This document shows, piece after piece, positions 34,177-43,096 of a DNA stretch of 64,000 nt. The stretch comes from a virus, in IMG/VR virus record IMGVR_UViG_3300025133_000027, positions 112,255-176,254 of that record; one strand, given 5' to 3'. Every line of letters starts with the position of its first letter. Position 1 is the first letter of the stretch. The notes under the pieces are model-generated. The model saw nothing but the letters and a program-made list of their open reading frames with translations, searched no databases and was not told the origin of the DNA. The position numbers were made by a program, and so were the translations under genes.

Positions 34177-35244
34177 ATGAAAGAGGCTTTGACCTATGAT
34201 GACTTATTATTACAACCACAATATTCGGATATTAAATCTCGCAAAGAGATTAATCTAAAACCTACAGATGTAAAACTAGGCGAAGATAGACAATTAGCAA
34301 TACCAATTATTAGTAGTCCCATGGATACTGTAACTGAGGCTGATATGTGTAATGCTATGGATGCTGCTGGTGGTCTTGGGATTATTCATCGTTATAATAC
34401 AGTAGAAGAGCAAACACGGATAGTGGGAAAGGTCGAAGATTCGGTATACTATGATGACTGGAATAAACCTATTACACCAAATTATGCTTGTGCGATCGGA
34501 GCAACTGGTGACTATTATGAACGTTTATGTTCTTTATATATGCGAGGTTGTCGAACTTTCTGCATAGATATCGCTCACGGTCATCACATTGTCATGAAAG
34601 AAGCATTAGCGAAAATTAAACTACATCCTGCTAGGAGTTATTTTACAGTAATTGCTGGTAATGTAGCAACTTCGGAAGGTGCTTGGGATTTGCAGTCGTG
34701 GGGAGCTGATATCGTTAAGGTTGGAATCGGTGGCGGATCTATCTGTTCAACGAGAATCGAGACAGGACACGGAGTTCCTAACGTAGAAGCTCTATCGCAA
34801 ATTGCAGATATGAGAAAAATACACAAGCTAGATTTTGGAATTATCGCTGACGGTGGAATTAAAAGCGCTGGTGATGTAGTTAAGGCACTTGCGCTTGGAG
34901 CTGACTATGTAATGCTAGGTTCGATGCTAGCAGGAACTGATGAAACGCCTGGGATAATCCATACTTCAAACAGTGGTAGAAAAATTAAAGAATATAGAGG
35001 GATGGCAAGCCCGGAATCACAACTTGCTTGGAAAGGCTCAGTCTCCTCAGAAGAGGGGATTGCAACTTATATACCAGCAAAAGGACCTGTCTCTAGGGTC
35101 TTGGAACATATTGACAAAGGACTACGTTCTGGGTTATCCTATACGGGAGCTAGGACAATTAAAGAACTTCAAACAAAAGCAAAGTTCATTCGACAATCGA
35201 ACTCCTCCAAGGTGGAGAGTTCGACACACATTTTAAACAAATAA
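34177..35244 (+). CDS. IMP dehydrogenase / GMP reductase family enzyme
   Basis: A 355-residue TIM-barrel enzyme of guanine nucleotide metabolism. It opens LTYDDLLLQPQYS and contains ISSPMDTVTEADM, GGLGIIHRYNTVEEQ, GIGGGSICSTRIETGHGVP with the catalytic Cys at about residue 189, FGIIADGGIKSAGD and VMLGSMLAGTDE. The CBS domains of cellular IMP dehydrogenase are absent, giving the length of a GMP reductase (about 347). The C-terminal ELQTKAKFIRQS resembles IMP dehydrogenase. Which reaction it performs (IMP to XMP, or GMP to IMP) cannot be decided here. It would shift purine pools, with NrdJ, ThyX and dUTPase encoded close by. Confidence 0.85.
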   Translation: MKEALTYDDLLLQPQYSDIKSRKEINLKPTDVKLGEDRQLAIPIISSPMDTVTEADMCNAMDAAGGLGIIHRYNTVEEQTRIVGKVEDSVYYDDWNKPITPNYACAIGATGDYYERLCSLYMRGCRTFCIDIAHGHHIVMKEALAKIKLHPARSYFTVIAGNVATSEGAWDLQSWGADIVKVGIGGGSICSTRIETGHGVPNVEALSQIADMRKIHKLDFGIIADGGIKSAGDVVKALALGADYVMLGSMLAGTDETPGIIHTSNSGRKIKEYRGMASPESQLAWKGSVSSEEGIATYIPAKGPVSRVLEHIDKGLRSGLSYTGARTIKELQTKAKFIRQSNSSKVESSTHILNK

Positions 35245-35253
35245 GGAATATTA

Positions 35254-35535
35254 ATGAGTATTACAAACGCAGTGACGATTTCACCAGAATCAACAAAGAA
35301 AGAGCGAGCAATTGACTATATCAAGAGCATCTATGCCCTGGATCAAGCGATTGAGCCCTATCAATCACAAAAGAAAGAGCTTCGAAAGAGCTATGTTTCT
35401 AACGGATGGCTTGATGCTGAAGAGATTAAGAGTGCAATGAGAGTATATAGGCTCCTAAAGATTGATGCAGACTTTGAACAGCTTGCTGACTTCTATGAAG
35501 CAACTAAGGGAAATGTAACAGAAGAGGACGAATAA
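35254..35535 (+). CDS. small helical protein, possibly GapR/DUF2312-like
   Basis: A 93-residue charged helical protein. The pattern AIDYIKSIYALDQAIEPY followed by KELRKSYVSNGWLDAEEIKS and RVYRLLKID resembles the coiled-coil plus C-terminal basic layout of GapR-type DNA-binding proteins, but the match is loose. The stop overlaps the GroES-like start by one base. Could equally be an unrelated coiled-coil protein. Confidence 0.55.
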   Translation: MSITNAVTISPESTKKERAIDYIKSIYALDQAIEPYQSQKKELRKSYVSNGWLDAEEIKSAMRVYRLLKIDADFEQLADFYEATKGNVTEEDE

Positions 35536-35804
35536 TGAAGATTTATCCACAAAATGGATGGTTGCTTCTCAAAAGAGCCCTTAGCGATCATGATTTACAA
35601 ACGCTAGAATACACGAGTATGTTGCCACCATTAGAAAGGGTAGACCATTTTACTGTCGTTGGGGCTCCTGAAGACAATGAGGGCTATCATGTTGGTAATA
35701 AGGTTCTAGTATTGACACATGCAATCGAAGAACTAGAAATAGAGGGCGACCTTTATTACTTTGCTAAGGTTCAATCTATTATGGGGGTCTTACTCAATGA
35801 CTGA
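35535..35804 (+). CDS. groES: GroES-like co-chaperonin
   Basis: An 89-residue co-chaperonin. The N-terminus MKIYPQNGWLLLKR matches the GroES first strand, the barrel end YHVGNKVLVLTHA and FAKVQSIMGVLLND matches the return strands ending in the IL-type tail. The mobile loop region (about residues 17-40, with EYTSMLPPLERVD) is not the bacterial GGIVL form, so it may suit the phage's own GroEL encoded at 48553. T4 uses its gp31 in this way for capsid folding. It overlaps the ThyX gene by 8 bp. Confidence 0.8.
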   Translation: MKIYPQNGWLLLKRALSDHDLQTLEYTSMLPPLERVDHFTVVGAPEDNEGYHVGNKVLVLTHAIEELEIEGDLYYFAKVQSIMGVLLND

Positions 35805-36501
35805 TGACACTAAATATCTATACGGTGACAAGATTGGTAGAGTTGAACTTATCAACCACTGGGGAACTGACAAGATGGTTGTTAACGCAGCTAGGGTTAG
35901 TTTCGGTCAAGATAGCGATAAGCCCTTAGTTGCTAAGGATATCAAGCTTATTAAGTATCTTATCAAGCATAGGCATACTTCAACTCTTGAGCACTGTGGG
36001 GTGACTTTCAAGTTCACTGTTCCGCTATATGTCAGATCTCAACACCATAGACATAGAACATGGTCATATAACGAGATTTCTCGTAGGTATACATCTGAGG
36101 ATATTAGGTTCTATGAACCTAAAGCTTTCAGGACTCAACACAAGAGCAATCGACAAGCTTCGAATGAGGCCGAGTTGATAAACCCAGGCTGGGCTCCTCA
36201 CACGGCGTTCGTGTTGACAGATCGAATAAGTGAACACCACGAAGACTGCTTAGAATTATATGAAGGCTGTCTGAAACTGGGCATGTGTCGTGAGCAAGCA
36301 AGAGGTGTTCTTCCACAGAACATGTATACCCAATACTATGGAACTGTGAATATGAACAACCTAATGAAGTTCATATCCCTCAGAACACATGAGGGCGCTC
36401 AGTGGGAAATTCAAAAAGTAGCAGAGGCCTGTCTAGACTTTGCGAGAGAGCTCTGGCCTGAAACAATTAATGCATATGACGAGGTCCATAATGAGTCCTG
36501 A
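35797..36501 (+). CDS. thyX: flavin-dependent thymidylate synthase
   Basis: A 234-residue ThyX, which methylates dUMP using FAD and folate. The signature RHRTWSYNEISRRY (RHRxxSxxxxSxRY form) lies at about residues 85-98, preceded by STLEHCGVTFKFTVPLYVRSQ-type helix and followed by LPQNMYTQYYGTVNMNNLMKF and the LRTHEGAQWEIQ block. The ATG at 35797 is chosen because it overlaps the GroES stop; a longer frame from 35761 would run into GroES. Works with the dUTPase that supplies dUMP. Confidence 0.95.
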   Translation: MTDDTKYLYGDKIGRVELINHWGTDKMVVNAARVSFGQDSDKPLVAKDIKLIKYLIKHRHTSTLEHCGVTFKFTVPLYVRSQHHRHRTWSYNEISRRYTSEDIRFYEPKAFRTQHKSNRQASNEAELINPGWAPHTAFVLTDRISEHHEDCLELYEGCLKLGMCREQARGVLPQNMYTQYYGTVNMNNLMKFISLRTHEGAQWEIQKVAEACLDFARELWPETINAYDEVHNES

Positions 36502-36778
36502 ATTACAATTTGAAATCATATTAGACTTCTTCAATAAATTGCATAAGTCAGATCCGGTATTTACCGATAGTATTTTAAGGAGCCGACATTCTTTCAGTGT
36601 CGGTGAGGATGAACTTCCAGAAGACTTAATAGTCAGGATAGAAGATGATGAGATGAGCGCATCTGTCCTTGGAGTTTTCAACACTCTTCTTGAGAGGTTG
36701 CGAATTCCGAAACTTGCAGTTTCTGTCGATCTTGATACGGATGAAACTTTAAAGTATGTTAATTACACTGGAGGATAA
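36491..36778 (+). CDS. acidic hypothetical protein
   Basis: A 95-residue protein starting at an ATG that overlaps the ThyX stop. It is acidic with helices LQFEIILDFFNKL and VFNTLLERL and a Val/Asp-rich end. No family recognised. The frame could extend to 36440 but would then lie deep in ThyX, so the later start is preferred. Confidence 0.65.
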   Translation: MSPELQFEIILDFFNKLHKSDPVFTDSILRSRHSFSVGEDELPEDLIVRIEDDEMSASVLGVFNTLLERLRIPKLAVSVDLDTDETLKYVNYTGG

Positions 36779-37002
36779 TGATGAAGCTATCTGATAAACT
36801 TGGCCTTTGGTTTGTTTTACTAGTTTTGGTGACAGTCTTTACTTGTTTTGTTTGGGGTATCTGCAATCACCACCAATCATCGGAAAGTTGTAAAAAAGTG
36901 TGTGCTCCGTATGCCTGGGAAGTATCAGGTCTCAGATGTTATTGCGGAAACAATAAACACTATACCTTTGAACGAAAGATGACTCATGTGAGGGTTAGAT
37001 GA
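36778..37002 (+). CDS. small membrane-anchored protein with Cys-rich tail
   Basis: A 74-residue protein with one hydrophobic segment at about residues 9-28 (LWFVLLVLVTVFTCFVWG) after a short Lys-containing N-terminus, so the following 45 residues may lie outside the inner membrane. That part has CKKVC and RCYCG and could form disulfides. GGAGG precedes the doubled ATG at 36778/36781. Role unknown; superinfection exclusion or envelope effects are typical for such small phage proteins but unproven here. Confidence 0.6.
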   Translation: MMKLSDKLGLWFVLLVLVTVFTCFVWGICNHHQSSESCKKVCAPYAWEVSGLRCYCGNNKHYTFERKMTHVRVR

Positions 37003-37172
37003 TAAACAAATGTAACTATTGTAATTTTTCATATGAAAAATCAAAGGATTATATTAAGCATTTAAACGAAAAACACATAAAATGTTTATGTGGAAAAGTC
37101 TTTGACAAGAACGACAGTTCAGATAATTTAGCACTTTGTAAAAAATGCAAGGAGAGTCAAAATGATAAGTAA
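36999..37172 (+). CDS. 57-residue zinc-finger protein
   Basis: A short gene overlapping both neighbours (ATGA with the upstream stop; 11 bp with the next start). It has C5-x2-C8-x12-H21-x4-H26, a classic C2H2 finger, followed by CLC near 29-31 and CKKC at 47-50, which can form a second zinc site. Small zinc proteins of this kind in phages often bind host regulators or nucleic acids. Strong residue spacing supports it being real. Confidence 0.65.
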   Translation: MINKCNYCNFSYEKSKDYIKHLNEKHIKCLCGKVFDKNDSSDNLALCKKCKESQNDK

Positions 37173-37449
37173 AAGAAAGATCCCGAGAATTAAAATGGTA
37201 GAGATTTTAGAAGGTAGCGCCGGCAAAGTCTTAAGCGATACACTCTACGATCATCATGACTGGACAGTAGAGCGTCGATTGATTTTTGAATTTGAAGGGA
37301 AGACCTGGAGAACTTATTATCAGGTTGGAGCAACTGAATATCAGGAAGCTCCTCCGTGGGAAGACCAAAAACAAGTTGGGGTTTGGGAAGTTAAAGAAGT
37401 AACCGTCCCCAAGAAAGATTGGATAATAGTATATACAGAGGATAAATAA
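37162..37449 (+). CDS. small beta-rich hypothetical protein
   Basis: A 95-residue protein with alternating strands (RRLIFEFEGKTWRTYYQVG) and several Trp residues, ending WIIVYTEDK. AAGGAGAG precedes its start. It overlaps the zinc-finger gene by 11 bp and the next gene by one base. No family recognised. Confidence 0.65.
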   Translation: MISKRKIPRIKMVEILEGSAGKVLSDTLYDHHDWTVERRLIFEFEGKTWRTYYQVGATEYQEAPPWEDQKQVGVWEVKEVTVPKKDWIIVYTEDK

Positions 37450-37703
37450 TGAAAACAGCAACAATTTTAAATAAAGATATGGTTAATGATAACCAGTGGT
37501 TGGTTAAAGTATCACCTCCACATGATGGACACGAGTTTATTGTAGTCAGTGTAGGAAATTCAGGCTTCAATGAGACTTATTTATTCGGAGCCAATGAGGA
37601 CGGAATCATTACAAATTGGATGGAATTGTCAGGTAGTCGAAAAGGATTTCGTGATCACAGAAGAGTTTTATGTGAAGCTGGCTTCATTATTTCGGAGGAT
37701 TAA
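37449..37703 (+). CDS. small hypothetical protein
   Basis: An 84-residue protein, strand-rich in the first half (WLVKVSPPHDGHEFIVVSVG) with a basic helix near GSRKGFRDHRRVLCEAGF. Its tight overlap with neighbours supports coding. Unknown function. Confidence 0.6.
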   Translation: MKTATILNKDMVNDNQWLVKVSPPHDGHEFIVVSVGNSGFNETYLFGANEDGIITNWMELSGSRKGFRDHRRVLCEAGFIISED

Positions 37704-37705
37704 GA

Positions 37706-37918
37706 ATGACAGCAGGACAATTAATTTTACTTCTAGAAGAATATCCACCAGCTACCGAAGTCGTAATGATGACAGACTCTGAAGGCAATGGAGTTAATGA
37801 ACTCGACACCGTTGAGCCTGGATTCTATCACGAAGAAGATAGAGAACTTTACAGTCCTGATGAAGATCTGGAAGATCTTCCAAAGGATTGCAGAAAGGTA
37901 TTAGTAATCTGGCCGTAA
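37706..37918 (+). CDS. small acidic hypothetical protein
   Basis: A 70-residue acidic protein that begins with a short helix (TAGQLILLLEEYPP) and continues EVVMMTDSEGNGVNEL; this resembles the generic small phage proteins of the pattern LI..L...PP...V.. D..G....I found in many phages, with no assigned function. It starts 2 bp after the preceding stop with GGAGG upstream, and ends where the next gene starts. Confidence 0.6.
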   Translation: MTAGQLILLLEEYPPATEVVMMTDSEGNGVNELDTVEPGFYHEEDRELYSPDEDLEDLPKDCRKVLVIWP

Positions 37919-38797
37919 ATGTCATCTAAAAAACAAAGAATAATTAAATATGACACTATAGTTGTCGGTGATACAATTGAAGCTTTGGTTTATGCATTCA
38001 TAAATCAGGCTCCCTGTATCACCGACAACTCTTTGTTGTTTGATCGAGATATTGATAAACTCGATCCTTCAATTGATCTTGTCCCAATATTATTACCACA
38101 CCCAACAACCCAGATAAGAACAGTAAAGGGTATTGAGACTCGTGGCATCTCTATGCTTGATTTGCAGAATTATTTAAAATTCTGCTTATCAATGGATGGA
38201 TATCTACCATTTAACGGAACTATCCGTAGTATCCGCATTAATGATGATAATAGTCTTACTGTTAGAAATGGTGACTCTGGCAAACATATCTTAAAATACA
38301 AGAAGCTTGAGATCTTTACACCAGGGCAGGTTCATGGGTTAGAAATCGAAACCTATAAAGAACCAATCTATAGAATAGTCCACAACTTTAAATTCGCACA
38401 CTTATTAGCTTGGGATTACGACGTTATCAGGACAGATGAGCCTTTCCTAAGAGAAGTCTATCAACTCTCTAAAACCAAAGGAAAAGGAGTTAGTTTCCTA
38501 ACCAAGAAAGAACGAGAATCCCATGATTTCTCAGACTTCTTTGTAAAAAGAAAACTAAAAGAAGTTCTAAAGGAAATGGGAGCGACGAGTCCTCCTCGAA
38601 ATTGGACCAAACGGTATATATTAGATAGAACAGTTACCAAGATCAATCGAAATACCTATATAATGCCAAACAAGGTAAACCTGAATACTCTAACACTAAA
38701 GGAAATATTATGTCTTCAAAAAACTTGGTCGGTATCGTACCAGTGGAAAATACAAATGAGATATTCGGTATGCCATGGCCCGACGCTCTTCAAGTAA
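37919..38797 (+). CDS. hypothetical protein with possible nucleotide-binding N-terminus
   Basis: A 292-residue protein beginning KYDTIVVGDTIEALVYAF, reminiscent of the first strand-turn-helix of a Rossmann fold (YD-hydrophobic-VVG), but lacking the GxGxxG. Later blocks (LKIFTPGQVHGL-like, FLREVYQLSKTKG) are not recognised. Its last 88 bp overlap the next gene in another frame, unusually long for this genome, so the C-terminal 29 residues may be less constrained. Confidence 0.6.
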   Translation: MSSKKQRIIKYDTIVVGDTIEALVYAFINQAPCITDNSLLFDRDIDKLDPSIDLVPILLPHPTTQIRTVKGIETRGISMLDLQNYLKFCLSMDGYLPFNGTIRSIRINDDNSLTVRNGDSGKHILKYKKLEIFTPGQVHGLEIETYKEPIYRIVHNFKFAHLLAWDYDVIRTDEPFLREVYQLSKTKGKGVSFLTKKERESHDFSDFFVKRKLKEVLKEMGATSPPRNWTKRYILDRTVTKINRNTYIMPNKVNLNTLTLKEILCLQKTWSVSYQWKIQMRYSVCHGPTLFK

Positions 38798-39618
38798 TTT
38801 CATCAAGATTTACACTAATGCAGCGTGCAATCTATGAATGTGCTTGTGCTGGCTGCAAAAGTATCTGGGTGGCTGTTGAACCTGAGTATTTCGATCTATA
38901 TAAGCACTTTGTGAAGGATAGTCTTGAGGATCCTTATAACCTGCTTATCAATAAATTCCAATATGGAATTACTAAAAAAGCAAAAATGGAAATTCCAATC
39001 TATTTTACACCTACCATGCCAAAAGATGTAAAGGCTAGAAAGAGCCAAGCATGGAGTATCATTACAGCAGCACGTTCAGCGAATAGAATCTTTGCTACTA
39101 TTGCAGAGGAGTCAAAACCTTTAAGATTCTATGTAGCGTTTACTAATGGGATTTATAATGAGGATGCATTACTGCATGACAGGCCCCTGCTTTGTGCAAA
39201 AAGTCCGTTTCACTTTTCATTTCAGAAGAAAACCTTTAAGGATGACTTACCTTTAGGCTTCACCTTTACTCAGGACGAGCTAAAGGAAGCTATAAAATAC
39301 GTCAGAGTAAACAGTACCGGGCTCTATAGGATCAAAGATGAATACCTAAACAACAACGACCCAAGCCTTCCATCTAGAGAGAAACTAGAGAGGATCTCTA
39401 AAGAAGATCGCATAGATGCTAAAAAACTAACAGTTTCAGAGGTATTCAACCACGTAGACCTGAGCGGAGAGCGATACTATTCTTTAGACTGGCTCTACGA
39501 CATAAGAGAATATGAAGATTGGGATAAATATATAGTTTCTAAGAAGAAAAAGAAGTATTACTGGAAATTATTCAAACAAGCAAGAATCGAGAAAATAGGA
39601 GAAAACATTGAGCAATAA
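38710..39618 (+). CDS. hypothetical protein, weakly nucleotidyltransferase-like N-terminus
   Basis: A 302-residue protein. The opening LVGIVPVENTNEIFGMPWPDAL then TLMQRAIYECACAGCKSIWV resembles the start of sugar-nucleotidyltransferase folds (hydrophobic-P-x-..-PWP-x-L, followed by helix RAI..A..AG..SI.V), though the dinucleotide-binding GxGxR is missing. The second half is charged and helical. AAGGAAA precedes the start. It overlaps the DnaE gene by 11 bp and may act with it or simply be co-transcribed. Confidence 0.55.
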   Translation: MSSKNLVGIVPVENTNEIFGMPWPDALQVISSRFTLMQRAIYECACAGCKSIWVAVEPEYFDLYKHFVKDSLEDPYNLLINKFQYGITKKAKMEIPIYFTPTMPKDVKARKSQAWSIITAARSANRIFATIAEESKPLRFYVAFTNGIYNEDALLHDRPLLCAKSPFHFSFQKKTFKDDLPLGFTFTQDELKEAIKYVRVNSTGLYRIKDEYLNNNDPSLPSREKLERISKEDRIDAKKLTVSEVFNHVDLSGERYYSLDWLYDIREYEDWDKYIVSKKKKKYYWKLFKQARIEKIGENIEQ

Positions 39619-42600
39619 AATTAAATTTACAAACCTTCACGCTCACACTACATTTAGCACTTTTGATGGTTTAGGATATCCTGCCGAGCATTATGACTAT
39701 GCTTTTGAAAACGGCATGGACGCTATGGCTATTACAGATCATGGCAATATGAACTCGCTTAGTTACTGCCTAGAACATATTAAGAAGATGAAAAAAGAAG
39801 GCAAGGACTTCAAACCAATTTTTGGCATTGAAGCATATTTTGTAGACTCTGTATCGGATTGGAAAATAGCATATGACAAAGAACGAGAAAATAAGAAAGC
39901 TAAAAGCAAGAAGGCAAGCGCTGACGAAAAAAATGGCACAATTGTTGAAGACGAAAATGCTTCAAAAGCAGCCGGAAAAACACTCCGAAGTCGTGCTCAC
40001 CTTGTCCTTCTAGCCAAGAATGAAGTTGGCCTAAAGAACATCTTCTCGATGATTTCACAATCATATAAATCACCTAACTTCTATTACTACCCAAGAATTG
40101 ATTTTGACTTGCTTCGAAAGCATTCAGAAGGGGTTATTGTTAGTTCGGCTTGCCTTGGTGGTCCTCTTTCAAAGATCTTCTGGAACAACCAAGAAGAGTC
40201 GGATGAGCATCTTGTAGAGTTAATGCTTGAGAAAGTGAACAAGTTCAAGGAAATTCTAGGCGAGGATTTTTACGGTGAAATCCAATGGAACAGAATAGAG
40301 GAGCAACATAAGGTAAACAAGCTCGTTATTGAGGCATGTAAACAAGCTAATGTTGAGATTATTTCAACCGCAGATAGTCACTACCCAAGACCTGAGCTTT
40401 GGAAAGAGCGACAGATCTATAAGTCAATTGGTTGGATGAAAAAATCCTCTAGTGAAGAACTTCTAGCCTCTATTGACCCAGATAGGGAGTCACTAAAGGG
40501 TGAATATTACCCAAAGAATGGCGAGCAAATGTGGGATGCTTACAAGAAATACTCAGATGAACTTGGGTATTCTTATGATGATGACTTTATTCGTTCAACC
40601 ATGGAAAGAACACACCAAATATCTTCAGATAAAATTACAGAGTTTGCTCTAGATAATACTCCGAGACTGCCAGATTTCGTCGTTCCAGAGGGGAAAACAC
40701 CCGAAGAAACGCTCAGAGAACTCTCTCTAGCAGGTCTCAAAGATAAGGGTAGGGACCAAGACCTTGAGTATATCGAGAGACTGAACAGCGAGCTTGAAGT
40801 AATTGAGTATCGAGGGTTCTCAAAGTATTTCATCACAATGAAGGCTATTATCGATCTTGCGAAAGACACTCAGTTAATTGGCCCTGGTCGAGGATCTGCT
40901 GCTGGCTCCTTGGTTGCTTATGTTCTTGAAATTACACAAGCTGACCCCATCAAGTATGGTCTACAGTTTAGCAGATTCTTGAGAAGAGACGCTAACGATT
41001 ATCCAGACATTGATGTTGACTTTGGTTATAATATGGAACTTAAGAATCTTCTTATTGAAGAATGGGGAGCAGACACAGTTGTTCCTATTACAAACTTCAA
41101 TACGCTGAAGCTACGTTCTTTGATTAAGGACTTATCAAAACTTTATGGTATTCCATTTATGGAAGTAAATAAGGTCACTTCGGTAATGGAAGAAGAGGCT
41201 ACACCTGGGGCTAAGAAAGCAAGAGGCATGAAGACTGGTCATATTGTTCCAACTTTTGATGAGTTAATGAAGCACTCGCCTTCGCTTATCTCTTTCATGA
41301 AGAAACACTCACAGATTGCTTCTCACGTTAAAGTTCTTCATGGGCAAGTGAGAAGTATCGCAAGGCACGCTGGTGGCGTTGTTATCGCAGATGACCTGAA
41401 TAACCACATGCCGTTGATTTCATCAAAAGGAATTACACAAACTCCTTGGAGTGAAGGGCAAAACGTAAGACACTTGGAGCCCATGGGCTTCATTAAGTTT
41501 GATATTTTGGCTCTTGATGCTTTAAAAATGTTTGACTCGTGTATCAATACAATTCTAAAGAGAAAATATGGTATTGCAGAGCCTACTTTTGCTCAAAGAT
41601 TAGATTTTTACAACAAGAATCTTCATCCTGATGTTATGGATATGGAAGATCAGGAAGTCTTTGAAAACGTATTTCATGAGGGCAAGTGGGTCGGAATATT
41701 TCAATTTACAGAGTCCACTGCACAAGACCTCTGTAGTGCTTCTAAGCCAAGGTCAATTGTTGACATATCAGCCGTAACAAGCATTGTAAGACCAGGACCA
41801 TTAGAGGCTGATGTAGATAAGTCTTATCTGAAAGCAAAGAAGAGTCCAAGATCAGTAAGATATCTTAACAAGACTGTGGAAGAGGTCACGAAAGAAACAT
41901 CAGGTTTTTTGATTTTTCAAGAGCAAATTGCATTACTAGCTCACAAGCTAGGCAAGGATATCTCACTAGATGAGGGTAATAAGCTAAGAAAGCTTCTAAC
42001 CAAGAAAGGAATCGATGAAATCGAGGAAAAGAAAAAGAAGATTAAAGATAAGTTTGATGCTGGTTGTCTTGAGAAGAAGATTTCAAAGAAAGATGCCACC
42101 GATATGTGGAAGACCTTCGAGTTCTTTTCAGGTTATGGATTCAATAAGTCACACGCAGTTTGTTACAGTATGATTTCATATCAGTGTGCGTGGTTAATGA
42201 CATATCACGAGCCTGAGTGGGTTGCAGCTTTCCTTGATAAAGAGCCTGATTCTAGAAAAGAGAAGGCAATTTCACTAGCAAGAACACTGGGATATGAGAT
42301 TGTCAAACCAACAATTAATCATTCTGGATTCAAATGGGAGCCTATTGATATTGATGGAACAACTAAGCTCGTGCAGCCATTGAGTTCGATCAAAGGACTC
42401 GGAGTAACAGCTATTTCACAAATTCTAGAACATAGACCCTTTAAGACAGTTGAAGAAACATTATTCAATGACAAGATTTCCTATCGTGCTTTCAACAAAA
42501 AAGCTTTTGATGTTCTGTGTAGGTCTGGAGCTATGAATAGTCTTATGGATTCTAGGTTCACAGGTAGTAAACATTTCTGGACTGTAGTTGCGGCGAACAA

Positions 42601-43039
42601 GCCAACAAAGAAGCAACAAAAAATCTTTAAAGAAAATATTGCCGTTTTTGCAGGAGAAGGTGAGTTTAGTAGGGATGAGCAGATTGAAAATATTCTGTCA
42701 CTAACAGGTTTCTATCCGTTAGAACTTGTTGTTGGGCAAGAATCTCTAGATAAGCTTGAAGAGTGTGGAATTCCTCCCTTAGGAGAATTTGATAAAGATC
42801 TGCAAGTTGCATGGTGTATTCCAAGAGAGATCATAAAAAGAGTAACGAAGAAAAATAAGCAATATTGGATTGTGAAGGTTACTGATTCTACGAATACGAT
42901 GATTGACATTAAGTGTTGGGGTATTAGACCAATTCTTGACACTTTAAAGCTTAATGCTATATATATTGTTAATCCCAAGTTTGAGCAGACTTGGGGCTTC
43001 TCAACCTCATCAATTTCAACACAGTGGAAAAAACTATAA
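39608..43039 (+). CDS. dnaE: DNA polymerase III alpha subunit (DnaE-type)
   Basis: A 1143-residue replicase of the bacterial family C. The N-terminal PHP domain begins TNLHAHTTFSTFDGLG and AITDHGNM. The polymerase core has GPGRGSAAGSLVAY (about residue 425), the two catalytic aspartates in DYPDIDVDF (about 465) and the third in IKFDILALD (about 630). FFSGYGFNKSHAVCYSMISYQCAWL (given here only as FFSGYGFNKSHAV) marks the fingers region near 835, followed by a helix-hairpin-helix (LSSIKGLG) and an OB-like C-terminus. Length is near E. coli DnaE (1160). An exonuclease partner could be the DnaQ-like protein at 52138. Replaces the family B polymerase of T4. Confidence 0.95.
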   Translation: MSNKIKFTNLHAHTTFSTFDGLGYPAEHYDYAFENGMDAMAITDHGNMNSLSYCLEHIKKMKKEGKDFKPIFGIEAYFVDSVSDWKIAYDKERENKKAKSKKASADEKNGTIVEDENASKAAGKTLRSRAHLVLLAKNEVGLKNIFSMISQSYKSPNFYYYPRIDFDLLRKHSEGVIVSSACLGGPLSKIFWNNQEESDEHLVELMLEKVNKFKEILGEDFYGEIQWNRIEEQHKVNKLVIEACKQANVEIISTADSHYPRPELWKERQIYKSIGWMKKSSSEELLASIDPDRESLKGEYYPKNGEQMWDAYKKYSDELGYSYDDDFIRSTMERTHQISSDKITEFALDNTPRLPDFVVPEGKTPEETLRELSLAGLKDKGRDQDLEYIERLNSELEVIEYRGFSKYFITMKAIIDLAKDTQLIGPGRGSAAGSLVAYVLEITQADPIKYGLQFSRFLRRDANDYPDIDVDFGYNMELKNLLIEEWGADTVVPITNFNTLKLRSLIKDLSKLYGIPFMEVNKVTSVMEEEATPGAKKARGMKTGHIVPTFDELMKHSPSLISFMKKHSQIASHVKVLHGQVRSIARHAGGVVIADDLNNHMPLISSKGITQTPWSEGQNVRHLEPMGFIKFDILALDALKMFDSCINTILKRKYGIAEPTFAQRLDFYNKNLHPDVMDMEDQEVFENVFHEGKWVGIFQFTESTAQDLCSASKPRSIVDISAVTSIVRPGPLEADVDKSYLKAKKSPRSVRYLNKTVEEVTKETSGFLIFQEQIALLAHKLGKDISLDEGNKLRKLLTKKGIDEIEEKKKKIKDKFDAGCLEKKISKKDATDMWKTFEFFSGYGFNKSHAVCYSMISYQCAWLMTYHEPEWVAAFLDKEPDSRKEKAISLARTLGYEIVKPTINHSGFKWEPIDIDGTTKLVQPLSSIKGLGVTAISQILEHRPFKTVEETLFNDKISYRAFNKKAFDVLCRSGAMNSLMDSRFTGSKHFWTVVAANKPTKKQQKIFKENIAVFAGEGEFSRDEQIENILSLTGFYPLELVVGQESLDKLEECGIPPLGEFDKDLQVAWCIPREIIKRVTKKNKQYWIVKVTDSTNTMIDIKCWGIRPILDTLKLNAIYIVNPKFEQTWGFSTSSISTQWKKL

Positions 43040-43057
43040 AACTTCGGCATGTCAATA

Positions 43058-43066
43058 CTATTTATA
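43058..43066 (+). promoter_or_regulatory. putative late promoter motif
   Basis: ATACTATTTATAT lies 31 bp upstream of the structural-type gene at 43097, between it and the DnaE gene. Exact match to the recurrent motif; AAGGAG follows as ribosome binding site. Confidence 0.6.
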
Positions 43067-43096
43067 TTAGCCACCCCCTTAAGGAGACTATTATAA

